Source: Cupriavidus campinensis (GTDB lineage: Bacteria; Pseudomonadota; Gammaproteobacteria; Burkholderiales; Burkholderiaceae). Taken from it: a stretch of DNA of 64,000 bases. Every line of letters begins with the position of its first letter. Position 1 is the stretch's first letter. This document shows, piece after piece, positions 27,706-35,676 of this stretch. The notes beneath the pieces are model-generated. The model did not search any database. It was given only the letters and a program-made list of their open reading frames with translations, and was not told where the DNA came from. The translations under genes were made by a program, and so were the position numbers. The stretch is taken from positions 186,001 to 250,000 of the forward strand of contig NZ_CAJPVH010000001.1 of NCBI RefSeq assembly GCF_905397395.1. Direction: 5' to 3'.

Positions 27706-28967
27706 CGATTGACTCCGGTTGAGGAAAGTTGGGCGGACAGGGCTTGGGGGCTGCCCTGAGGCGGGGGCTGCTTGCGCAGGGCCGTCCATCGGCTGTCATC
27801 CATCACGAGCCGGAAGCCGAGGTGCGACATGCTGGTGTACGGGTCCGTGCCGCGCCGCGCGCTGGGGCGGTAGCTCAGGCAGAAGTCCTCGTTGCAGAGG
27901 AAGGAGCCGCCGCGCGTGACGCGCCGGGGCGCCTTCACGGGCACGCCGGGCTCGCTCGGGTCCCAGGAGTCGCGGGGGCCGGCCGGGTTGAGCACCACGG
28001 TCTTCATCTCGGCAGCCTCGCGGCGGAACTGGTCGGCGCGGTACCAGTCGGCTACCCACTGCCACGCATTGCCGGTCATGTCATAGAGCCCATAGCCGTT
28101 GGCCGGGAAGGTGCGAACCGGGCTGGTGCCCGCCGCGCCACCTGCCTTGGCGCTGACCACCGGGAACGGCTGTACCTGCTGGCCCTGCCAGACGTTGGCC
28201 ATCTGGCGGCCATCGGGCGCGAACTGGTCGCCCCAGGCGTAGGTGGCCTGCTCCAGCCCGCCGCGCGCCGCGAATTCCCATTCGGCCTCGGTCGGCAGGC
28301 GCTTGCCGGCCCATTTGGCGTAGGCCTCCGCGTCCTCGTAGGACACCTGCACCACGGGATGATCGTCCTTGCCCTCGATGCTGCTGCCGGGGCCGGTGGG
28401 ATGGCGCCAGTCCGCGCCGGGCACGAAGCGCCACCAGCGCCAGTTCTCGCGCAGCGGCACCGGGCCGTTGGTGGCGACGAAGACCATCGCGCCGGCCACC
28501 ATCGCGCTATCGGGCGGGCGCGGCGTGCCGGGCGGGAGCTGGACCTTCATGGTCTCCCAGTCGGGCGCGCGCTCGGCCGTGGTCAGGTAGCCCGTGGCCG
28601 TGACGAACTTGCGGAATTCGGCATTGGTGACGTGGTGCTGGTCCATCCAGAAGCCCTGCACGCGCACCTTGTGGGCCGGACGCTCGTTGGGCTGGGCCAT
28701 CTTGTGGTCGCTGCCCATCAGGAATTCGCCGCCGGGCACGTGGACCATGCCGAGCGGACCGCTGACGCCATCGCCCGGCTTGACCGCCGATGCGCCGGCC
28801 CCACTGCCCTGGCCCGGACCGCTGCGCGAGGCATACCAGTACGAGCCACCCGCGCCAGCCAGCGCCATCGCGCCGGCCAGGGCCACCAGCAAGAGTCGGC
28901 CGCGCCATGTGGATTCGTGGGCCACCTTCGCGCCCAACTTAGCTTTCCCTCGCTGCCCCTGTGACAT
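27702..28967 (-). CDS. Formylglycine-generating enzyme family protein with membrane anchor
   Basis: A 421-residue FGE/SUMF1-type protein that would convert the sulfatase Cys to formylglycine. One membrane segment (RGRLLLVALAGAMALAGAGG, residues about 21-40) places the catalytic domain on the outer side. The FGE fold starts MVHVPGGEFLMGSD and includes TEAEWEFAARGG, GNAWQWVADWY and the C-terminal block GGSFLCNEDFCLSYRPSAR, whose two Cys match the active pair of FGE. The ATG at 28967 is preferred because it sits just before the anchor. It precedes the sulfatase with a 4-base overlap, strong support for an enzyme-substrate pair. Confidence 0.92.
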   Translation of the reverse strand: MSQGQRGKAKLGAKVAHESTWRGRLLLVALAGAMALAGAGGSYWYASRSGPGQGSGAGASAVKPGDGVSGPLGMVHVPGGEFLMGSDHKMAQPNERPAHKVRVQGFWMDQHHVTNAEFRKFVTATGYLTTAERAPDWETMKVQLPPGTPRPPDSAMVAGAMVFVATNGPVPLRENWRWWRFVPGADWRHPTGPGSSIEGKDDHPVVQVSYEDAEAYAKWAGKRLPTEAEWEFAARGGLEQATYAWGDQFAPDGRQMANVWQGQQVQPFPVVSAKAGGAAGTSPVRTFPANGYGLYDMTGNAWQWVADWYRADQFRREAAEMKTVVLNPAGPRDSWDPSEPGVPVKAPRRVTRGGSFLCNEDFCLSYRPSARRGTDPYTSMSHLGFRLVMDDSRWTALRKQPPPQGSPQALSAQLSSTGVNR

Positions 28968-28981
28968 GCCACCCCTCGTCC

Positions 28982-29042
28982 AGTGCACTTCAGTGAACAC
29001 TGAGAAGTTTGCAGGCTCCATGCAGCGAAAGGAATGCAAACT
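28982..29042. promoter_or_regulatory. Dyads in the 109-base gap upstream of the FGE gene
   Basis: CAGTG-AA-CACTG (28991-29002) is a perfect short dyad next to AGTGCACT (28982-28989). AGTTTGCA (29006-29013) pairs with TGCAAACT (29035-29042), and on the plus strand that stem runs into seven T. This gap is the only sizeable one in the nine-gene cluster. It may hold a promoter for the FGE-to-DUF58 half, or attenuate antisense transcription. Confidence 0.5.
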
Positions 29043-29076
29043 TTTTTTGTGCGATCTGAATGATTTCGGAAAAGAA

Positions 29077-30162
29077 CTAGTCCTGGCCGGGACCTTGGCC
29101 GGGATTCAGCGGCGGCAGGCCGGAGCGGTGCCAGAGGTTGCTGCACGTCTCCGTGGTGCGCCATGCGGCGCTCGCGGCACCGTGCTCCCTACGCCATCGC
29201 CAAAGCCCGTAGCCCAGCACCAGCGCCACGAGGACGATCGCACCGGTCATGCGCCAGTCGATGTCGTCGAGCCACGCCGGCGCACGCCATGCCAGCCCGC
29301 CCGACGGCGACAGCCCCAACCCGGGTGCCGCACGCGCCACGTTCACGGTCACCGCCGGGGCCGTCGAGGCAGCGCGCCGGCCCGTGGCGGCGTCGTACCA
29401 GCTCACCGGCACCGCCGGCAAGGTGTGGCGCCCGCTGTCCTCGAACACATAGGTGATGGTTTCGATGCGGCGCCCACCGGAGGCGTCGTCCTGCAGGACC
29501 GGATCAGCGCGGAACTGCCGCACGCCGCGCGGCGGCTGCAGGGCGGGCGGGGCCGGCGGGGCGATCATCATCGCTGGGGTGCCCGGCGCGACGATGGTGA
29601 TGGTGCGCACCAGTGCGTCGCCGGCGCGCAGCTTGCTGTCCTCGTCGATGGGCTTGTCGAACTGCTGGGTTACCTGGAGCGCGCCAGCCGGCAGTGCTAC
29701 GGTGTCCTGCGTGCCCTGCCCGCTCTTGCCGGCCTGCCCGCTCGCGTGGATCGTCGTCGGCGGCAGCGTGACGGTGGCCGTCTGCGGTTTGCCATCGTTC
29801 CCGGCGTGGGTGAAGCGGAACTCGATGGGCGGCAGCGCAAAGTCCCCCGCGCCCTGCGGCGTGACCACGTAGGTCTTGCGGATGCCCGCGAAGCTGGCGC
29901 CGTCGATGGTCTCGGTGGAGTTGATGCCCCGGTCGTCCGGCATGGTCACCACGGCGCCCGGGATCTGCAACACCGGGAAGGCCGGTGCGGACAGGAAGAA
30001 GTTCGGGGCAAGCACGGTGACTTCCACCTGTACCGACTGGCCCGCCACCACCGGCTGCGGCCCGACCACCCTGACCCGCACGCTGGGCCCAGCCGCGTGG
30101 GCGAGCGTAGCGGCACACAGCAGGACCACGCCCACGGCGTGACGCATCCGGCACGCGCTCAT
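29077..30162 (-). CDS. BatD-like oxygen-tolerance family protein
   Basis: A 361-residue exported protein of the BatD family (DUF7939 type). A Sec signal ends near LAHAAG, followed by a beta-rich region with VRVRVVGPQPVVAGQSVQVE and VTLPPTTI. A membrane segment lies near residues 300-320 (MTGAIVLVALVLGYGLWRW), and a short cytoplasmic tail rich in Gly and Pro follows. BatD works beside VWA proteins and MoxR. The start at 30162 overlaps the stop of the VWA-TPR gene (ATGA). It is about 109 bases before the FGE gene. Confidence 0.85.
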   Translation of the reverse strand: MSACRMRHAVGVVLLCAATLAHAAGPSVRVRVVGPQPVVAGQSVQVEVTVLAPNFFLSAPAFPVLQIPGAVVTMPDDRGINSTETIDGASFAGIRKTYVVTPQGAGDFALPPIEFRFTHAGNDGKPQTATVTLPPTTIHASGQAGKSGQGTQDTVALPAGALQVTQQFDKPIDEDSKLRAGDALVRTITIVAPGTPAMMIAPPAPPALQPPRGVRQFRADPVLQDDASGGRRIETITYVFEDSGRHTLPAVPVSWYDAATGRRAASTAPAVTVNVARAAPGLGLSPSGGLAWRAPAWLDDIDWRMTGAIVLVALVLGYGLWRWRREHGAASAAWRTTETCSNLWHRSGLPPLNPGQGPGQD

Positions 30163-31751
30163 GGCTTGCCCTCCTGGAGCGCGAACTTGCGCGCCAGCAA
30201 CTCCGTGGGCGAGGTCTGGATCGCCCGCATCCACATCTCGGCGTTCTGCTGCACGCGGCCCATCTGCTGGGTCTGGTCGCTGGGCGGCGGCGGGGGCTTG
30301 CTCGGGTCGTCGACGATTTTGTCTGGCGGGATGTCGGGCGACTCCTCGTCGCTCTGCGGGGGCGGCTTGCGCGCCAGCATCTGCGTCATCAGCGCGAGGT
30401 TTTTCTGCGCCGGCTGCCAGCCGGGCCGCTGTTGCAGCACCAGCCGATAGCGCGCCGAGGCTTCCTTATATTTTTCCTGCCGCGCCAGCGCGTTGCCGAG
30501 GTTGAACTGTCCATCCGTCGTGTTGACCTGCCCGAAGGCGCGCGCGGCCTCCGCGTACTGGCCGTTGCGGTAGTAGGCCACGCCGCGCCACATCGGATCG
30601 GTGAAGCGCTGCGCGGCGGTGGCGTAATCGCCACGTTCGAAGGCGCGCCGGCCTTGCTGGTCGGGGGTGAGCCAGAGGTTGGCCCAGGTCCATGATTTCT
30701 CTGCGGCTTGGGCTGGAGCCTGGGCCTGTGCGGGAATCGGCGGCGCGCCAAGCGCCATCGCCACGGCCAGCCCGGCGATCCATCGCACGGACCAGCCCTT
30801 CCGGAACCACAGCACGGCCAGCAGCGCGATAGGGATGGTCAGCGGCCAACCGGCGTCGCGCCAGCGCTGCGTGTCGCTGGCGTGGGTCTGCTCCACATGC
30901 GATTGCACGTGGCGCTGCACCCAGGCCACGTCGGCGTCGCTGTCGGTGGTCAGCGTGGCCACCGGGATGCCGCTGTCCCGCAAGGCGTGCAGGCCGTCGG
31001 CATCGAGCCCGGGCGCGGTGCCGTCCCCCGCGCGCAGCGGCCCGCCCTCCGCCGTGCCGATGGCAAGCACCACCACCTGCGTGCGCCGGCTGCCGCGTTG
31101 CGCCTGCATGGCACGGGCGGCGCCGGCTTCCACGCCATCGGTCAGCAGCAGGGTCGTGCCGGGCACCGGCTCCTTGGCGAGCGCCGTGTCGATGGTGCGC
31201 ACGGCCTGCGCGGTGTCCTTGCCCGGCACCGGCATGATGCGGGTCTGGAGCGCATCGACGAAGGTTTGGAGCAGGTCCGCGTCATCCGTCAGCGGCAGAA
31301 CCATATGCGTGGAGCCGGCGTAGGCATACAGCGCCGTGCGGCCGCCGTCGCGGTGGGCAAGCAGCGCCTTGACCTTGAGCTTGGCGCGCTCCAGGCGGGT
31401 GGGGCTGACGTCGATGGCGTCCATGGTCGTGCCGAGGTCGATGGCGATGGCCAGCGGCGCCTTGTCGGCGAGGAACGGCGGGCGCTCGCGCTCCCAGGTG
31501 GGGCCGGCCAGCGCGATGGCGCCCAGCGCCAGCAGCGCGGCAATCCCATGCACCGGGCGCACTGCGCGGCGGCGGGTCTCGCCCACCACCAGGGCATCGA
31601 GCAGATGCGGGGCGATGGTGCCGCGCCAGCGCCGGCGCACATCGCCCTGCCGCCCCACCGCCCACGGCAGCCACACGGCGGCCAGCAGCACCAGCAGCCA
31701 CCACGGGCGCAGGAAGTGGAACTGGGCGAGCGATTCGAACAGCGCGCTCAT
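30159..31751 (-). CDS. VWA domain protein with TPR repeats (BatB/BatC fusion-like)
   Basis: A 530-residue protein. Two membrane segments occur before residue 75, and the VWA domain spans about 85-270. The metal motif there is weakened: DLGTTMDAI stands where DxSxS is expected. A membrane segment near residues 300-320 is followed by TPR-like repeats at about 350-460 (RAFERGDYATAAQRFTDPMW and GQFNLGNALARQEKYKEASA). A Pro/Gln-rich tail ends the protein. This equals BatB joined to BatC. The start at 31751 overlaps the stop of the preceding VWA gene by 4 bases. Confidence 0.88.
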   Translation of the reverse strand: MSALFESLAQFHFLRPWWLLVLLAAVWLPWAVGRQGDVRRRWRGTIAPHLLDALVVGETRRRAVRPVHGIAALLALGAIALAGPTWERERPPFLADKAPLAIAIDLGTTMDAIDVSPTRLERAKLKVKALLAHRDGGRTALYAYAGSTHMVLPLTDDADLLQTFVDALQTRIMPVPGKDTAQAVRTIDTALAKEPVPGTTLLLTDGVEAGAARAMQAQRGSRRTQVVVLAIGTAEGGPLRAGDGTAPGLDADGLHALRDSGIPVATLTTDSDADVAWVQRHVQSHVEQTHASDTQRWRDAGWPLTIPIALLAVLWFRKGWSVRWIAGLAVAMALGAPPIPAQAQAPAQAAEKSWTWANLWLTPDQQGRRAFERGDYATAAQRFTDPMWRGVAYYRNGQYAEAARAFGQVNTTDGQFNLGNALARQEKYKEASARYRLVLQQRPGWQPAQKNLALMTQMLARKPPPQSDEESPDIPPDKIVDDPSKPPPPPSDQTQQMGRVQQNAEMWMRAIQTSPTELLARKFALQEGKP

Positions 31752-32776
31752 GCGGCAGGCTCCTGCCGGGTGGTGCGCGGAGTGGGCTGCCGGGCGCCGC
31801 GCAGGGTCCAGCGCGCATAGGCGGCCATCGCCAGCTGGTAGCCCAGCACGATCAGCACGGCCACGCCGAGCGGCCACATGAACAGCTCGCGGCGCGGGCG
31901 CCAGCTCAGGGTCTTTTCCTGATGCGGGGTGACGCGGTCCAGCGTGGCGTAGATCGCCGCCAGCGCGTTCTGGTCCGCGCCAAAGAAATAACGCCCGCCG
32001 GTGCTGCTGGCGATGCGCTTGAGCATGTCCAGATCGACCTTGGCCTCGCCCGTGGCCGCCGGGTCGCCGATACCGACCGTATGCACCACCACCCCGCGCG
32101 TGCGGGCAATCTCGGCGGCCTGCGCCGGCGGCATGCGGCTGGCGGTGTCGTTGCCATCGGTCAGCACGATCATCACCTTCTCGGCGGCGTGGCTGTGGTC
32201 GAACAGCTTGATGCCGAGGCCGATGGCATCGCCCAGCGACGTGCTGGCGCCGGCCATGCCGGGCACCATGTCCGCGATCAGCGTAGCCACCAGCGCGTGG
32301 TCCAGCGTGAAAGGGGCGAGCGGGTACGGGGCATCGCCGAAGACGATCAGGCCGATGCGGTCGCCGGGGCGGTGGGCGACGAAATCCCCCACCACCTGGC
32401 GCACGGCGTGCACGCGGGTGTCCAGCGCGCCGGCGGTGTCGCGGAAATCGCGGGTATCCATCGACTGGGAGAGGTCCAGCGCCACCAGCAGGTCGCGCAC
32501 GGGCTCCTTCTTATATAGCGGGGGCTCCAGGAACTGCGGCCGGGCCAGCGCCGTCACCACCAGCGCCCAGGCAATCGGGGCCAATACGCGCTGGACGAGG
32601 TTGCGGCGCGGCACGTGGGCGCCGGTGGCCGGCTTCAGGCCGACCGCATCGGCCACTTCCTCGAAGAACGGCAGCCGCACGGAGGCGCTGCGCTCCCGGT
32701 ACGGCGGCAGCCGCCACCAGACCAGCAGCGGCAGGGGCAATAGCGTGAACAGCCACGGATAGGCGAAGACGATCAT
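31748..32776 (-). CDS. VWA domain membrane protein (BatA-like)
   Basis: A 342-residue protein. Membrane segments lie near residues 5-25, 65-80 and 300-322, and the VWA domain spans about 85-290. The MIDAS motif is intact: DLSQSMDTRD, with a later VLTDGNDTASR carrying the Asp. BatA-type proteins hang in the inner membrane and partner MoxR and DUF58. Overlaps of 4 bases with the DUF4381 gene before it and the VWA-TPR gene after it imply strict co-translation. Its intact metal site contrasts with the altered one in the next gene. Confidence 0.92.
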   Translation of the reverse strand: MIVFAYPWLFTLLPLPLLVWWRLPPYRERSASVRLPFFEEVADAVGLKPATGAHVPRRNLVQRVLAPIAWALVVTALARPQFLEPPLYKKEPVRDLLVALDLSQSMDTRDFRDTAGALDTRVHAVRQVVGDFVAHRPGDRIGLIVFGDAPYPLAPFTLDHALVATLIADMVPGMAGASTSLGDAIGLGIKLFDHSHAAEKVMIVLTDGNDTASRMPPAQAAEIARTRGVVVHTVGIGDPAATGEAKVDLDMLKRIASSTGGRYFFGADQNALAAIYATLDRVTPHQEKTLSWRPRRELFMWPLGVAVLIVLGYQLAMAAYARWTLRGARQPTPRTTRQEPAA

Positions 32777-33330
32777 CGGCGCTTGGGCGGCGAGTCCCGG
32801 CTATCCCGGCTATCCCGGCTATCCCGGCTATCCCGGCTATCCCGGCTATCCCGACGGTAGGCCGCGATCCACCGGCGGCAGGCATCGGCAGTGGCATGGG
32901 CCTGTTGCGGCGGCCATGCGGCCAGCACGACGGCGCCCCGGTACTCGGCGTCATCGACCAGCGCGGCGAGACCGGGCACGGCGTCAGTGGCGGTGCCCGC
33001 ATGGGCATGGAGGAATTGGTGCCAGCTGGCGCCGGACAAGGACGCGACGGCCTCGCGCGGCCATTCGGCCAGGGCCACCCGCTTGAGCAGTTCGGCCAGC
33101 GCCAGCAGGGCCTGGGCCCGGGTGCGATCGTCGCCAGCCAGCCGGGGCGTCCAGCGCGCCAGTTCCGCCAGCGCCGCGCGCCGATGGCGGTTGGCGTACC
33201 AGCGCCGCCCGGCGCGCCAGCCCAGCCAGGCAAGGCCGGCCAGGAGGATCAACGCCACCACGAGCCAGCCCGTGGTCTGCGGCATCCACGAGGGCGGCGA
33301 AGGCGTGACGAGGTCGGCCAGCTCGGGCAT
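32773..33330 (-). CDS. DUF4381 domain protein, first gene of the Bat/sulfatase cluster
   Basis: About 185 residues. One membrane segment (GWLVVALILLAGLAWLGW) is followed by a conserved cytoplasmic domain containing RRAALAELARW, LAELLKRVALAEWPREAVAS and SGASWHQFL. DUF4381 genes regularly accompany MoxR, DUF58 and VWA genes. The ATG at 33330 is chosen; a GTG at 33357 is also possible. The C-terminus is a run of Arg-Asp-Ser triplets from a 9-base tandem repeat just before the stop. The stop overlaps the batA-like start by 4 bases. Confidence 0.83.
   Translation of the reverse strand: MPELADLVTPSPPSWMPQTTGWLVVALILLAGLAWLGWRAGRRWYANRHRRAALAELARWTPRLAGDDRTRAQALLALAELLKRVALAEWPREAVASLSGASWHQFLHAHAGTATDAVPGLAALVDDAEYRGAVVLAAWPPQQAHATADACRRWIAAYRRDSRDSRDSRDSRDSRDSRDSPPKRR
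32795..32848 (-). repeat. Six 9-base tandem repeats coding Asp-Ser-Arg in the DUF4381 tail
   Basis: Six perfect copies of TCCCGGCTA (plus-strand reading) run from 32795 to 32848, with a partial seventh after them. They encode RDS triplets in the cytoplasmic tail. Perfect copies this close are prone to slippage; changes would keep the frame and vary a charged, Ser-rich tail. Confidence 0.9.
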
Positions 33331-33482
33331 GGGGGCGGTCAGGATAGGGATCCGCACAGGCTACGCCGCCGGCCCGTGCGGCTGAAGTCAATTTTTTCGG
33401 GCGCCTTTTCAATAGTTTTGTTGCGGACGTTTCGCATGTCGATCTGCGGAAAAAGTGGTGGCGTATCCGTCTCAAACCTCCC

Positions 33483-33502
33483 TATAATGCAACCCTGTTG
33501 CA
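33483..33502 (+). promoter_or_regulatory. TATAAT box and TGCAAC dyad upstream of TonB receptor
   Basis: A perfect TATAAT (33483-33488) runs into the dyad TGCAAC-CCT-GTTGCA (33488-33502), about 45 bases before the receptor ATG. No good -35 element is seen at 17 bases. A dyad covering the initiation region is the expected place for a metal- or ligand-responsive repressor. It does not resemble a Fur box. Confidence 0.55.
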
Positions 33503-33545
33503 AAAAGGAAGTCGCCCCGCCCGCTCCGCCAAACCGTTTTCATCG

Positions 33546-35672
33546 ATGCGAACCCGCTATTTTTCCGCCCGCCGCCACCGGCTGCGCTACGCCGCGCTTG
33601 TCACGACCACCGCCACGGCAACCGCCATGGCATCCGCCGCCGAGGCTGACGACGCCCCGCTCCTGCCCGAGGTGTCCGTGGTCAGCCAGTTGGACGACGC
33701 CTACGCGCCGGCGCTGGCCAGCGGCGCCACGCGGACCGAAACCCCGCTGCGTGAGGTGCCGCAGTCTGTGCGGGTGCTGCCGCGCGCGCTGCTGGACGAT
33801 ATCGGCGCCACGCGGCTGGACCAGACCTTCGACTACGCGAGCGGCGTGGCGCGCCAGAACAGCTTCGGCGGCCTCTGGGACAACTACGCGATCCGCGGCT
33901 TCTCCGGCAACGAGAACACCGGCGCGGCCTATCTGGTCAACGGCTTCACGGCGAACCGGGGCTTCACCGCCCCGCGCGATGCCGCCACCATCGAGCGCGT
34001 GGAGGTGCTGAAGGGGCCGACCTCGTCGCTCTATGGCAGCGGCGAGCCCGGCGGCAGCCTCAACATCGTCACCAAGCAGCCGCGCTTCCAGCCCGGCCAG
34101 ACCTATGACCTGGAGGTGGGCAGCCGCGATGGCTACCGCGCCGCCGCCGACCTCACCGGGCCGATTACCGAGACGCTGGCAGGCCGGCTGGTGGCCGTGG
34201 CCGACCACCAAGGCAGCACGCGGGACTTCATCGACAGCCAGCGCTATCTGGTGGCGCCGTCCCTGACGTGGATGCTCGGCGCCGACACCATCGTCCAGTA
34301 CGCGGGCGAATTCCAGCGCTTCACCACGCCGCTGGACCGTGGCGTGGTGGCGGTGCAGGGCCGGCTCGGCGCGGTGCCGCGCTCGCGCTTCCTGGGCGAG
34401 CCCGATGACGGCGCGATGCGGCTGGACAGCCAGTCGCACCAGTTGAGCGTGGAGCACCAGTTCTCGCCCGACTGGAAGGGCCGGCTGGCCGTGGCCTATC
34501 GCGGTGGCAGCCTGGAAGGCTATTCGACCGAGGCGAGCGCGCTGCAGGCGGACAACCGTACGCTGACGCGGCAGCGGCGCTATCGGGACTATCAGTCCGA
34601 CGATGTGTCGCTGCAGGCCGATGTGACCGGCAAGTTCACCACCGGGCCGGTCGGGCACGAGGTGATCGTCGGCCTCGACACCTACCGCTTCGCCAATACG
34701 CAGGTGCAGCTGCGGCGCAACCCCAGCGCCGCCGCGCCCTACGCCATCGACATCTACCAGCCCGTGTACGGCCAGACGCCGCCCGCGCTGGCCCCCAACA
34801 CCGACACCTACGAGCGCCAGACCAGCCTCGGCCTCTATGCGCAGGACCAGTTGCGGCTGGGCGAGCGCTGGCGGCTGCTGGCGGGCGTGCGCTTCGATAC
34901 GTTCAATCAGTCGCTCGACAACCGGCTGCGCGGCACGGAGACCAGCCAGCACCAGACGGCGGTGTCGCCGCGCGTGGGGCTGACCTATCTGGCCAGCCAC
35001 AATGTGTCGCTGTTCGCCAACGCCAGCCGCTCGTTCCGGCCCAACGCCGGCAGCGACGCCGCAGGCAACGCGTTCTCGCCCGAGCACGGCCGCGCCGTGG
35101 AGGCCGGCGTGAAGGTGGACAGCGACGACCGCCGCATCGGCGGCACGCTGGCCGTGTACGAGATCCGCAAGCGCAACGTGCTGACCGCGAACCCGGTCGA
35201 TCCGTCCTACTCGGTGGCTGCCGGCGAGGCGCGCAGCCGGGGCGTGGAACTCGACGTGGCCGGGCAGCTTGGCAAGCACTGGCGCCTGAGCGGCAATCTG
35301 GCCTATACCGATGCGGAGATCACCGAGGACAGCACGCTGGCCGCCGGCACGCCGCTGCTCAATATCCCGCGTACCAGCGGCAGCCTGATGGCGGTCTACG
35401 AGGACGCCGCGCCCATTGGGCAGCGCTATGGCGTGGGCGGCGGGGTGCGCTACGTCGGCAAGCGGTCGGGCGATGCGCAGAACAGCTTCTCGCTGCCCGC
35501 CTACACGCTGGCGGACCTGCTGGCCTACTGGCAGTACAGCAAGACCGTGCGCGTGACGCTGAACGTGGACAACCTGTTCGACAAGACCTGGTACGCCAGT
35601 TCGTACAGCAGCGTCTGGGTGCTGCCGGGCGCGGGCCGCACGGTGCGGCTGGGCCTGCGGCTCAGCTACTGA
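33546..35672 (+). CDS. TonB-dependent siderophore/metallophore receptor
   Basis: A 708-residue outer-membrane receptor of the TonB-dependent siderophore class. The signal peptide ends near MASAAEADD. The plug domain holds TETPLREVPQSVRVLPRALL, LDQTFDYASGVARQN, and VEVLKGPTSSLYGSGEPGGS. A 22-strand barrel follows, ending in the aromatic-type tail GAGRTVRLGLRLSY. No N-terminal signalling domain for a sigma factor is present. It starts a five-gene operon with a nickel/peptide-type ABC importer 4 bases downstream, so a metal chelate or small peptide-like ligand is likely. No biosynthesis genes are nearby. Confidence 0.93.
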   Translation: MRTRYFSARRHRLRYAALVTTTATATAMASAAEADDAPLLPEVSVVSQLDDAYAPALASGATRTETPLREVPQSVRVLPRALLDDIGATRLDQTFDYASGVARQNSFGGLWDNYAIRGFSGNENTGAAYLVNGFTANRGFTAPRDAATIERVEVLKGPTSSLYGSGEPGGSLNIVTKQPRFQPGQTYDLEVGSRDGYRAAADLTGPITETLAGRLVAVADHQGSTRDFIDSQRYLVAPSLTWMLGADTIVQYAGEFQRFTTPLDRGVVAVQGRLGAVPRSRFLGEPDDGAMRLDSQSHQLSVEHQFSPDWKGRLAVAYRGGSLEGYSTEASALQADNRTLTRQRRYRDYQSDDVSLQADVTGKFTTGPVGHEVIVGLDTYRFANTQVQLRRNPSAAAPYAIDIYQPVYGQTPPALAPNTDTYERQTSLGLYAQDQLRLGERWRLLAGVRFDTFNQSLDNRLRGTETSQHQTAVSPRVGLTYLASHNVSLFANASRSFRPNAGSDAAGNAFSPEHGRAVEAGVKVDSDDRRIGGTLAVYEIRKRNVLTANPVDPSYSVAAGEARSRGVELDVAGQLGKHWRLSGNLAYTDAEITEDSTLAAGTPLLNIPRTSGSLMAVYEDAAPIGQRYGVGGGVRYVGKRSGDAQNSFSLPAYTLADLLAYWQYSKTVRVTLNVDNLFDKTWYASSYSSVWVLPGAGRTVRLGLRLSY

Positions 35673-35676
35673 CGCC

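Noticed and set aside
32795..32848. Short regular repeats considered as a CRISPR array
   Set aside because: Units are 9 bases with no spacers and lie in frame within a coding gene.
33421..33545. Fur box upstream of the TonB receptor
   Set aside because: No GATAATGATAATCATTATC-like 19-base dyad is present; only the TGCAAC/GTTGCA dyad is seen.
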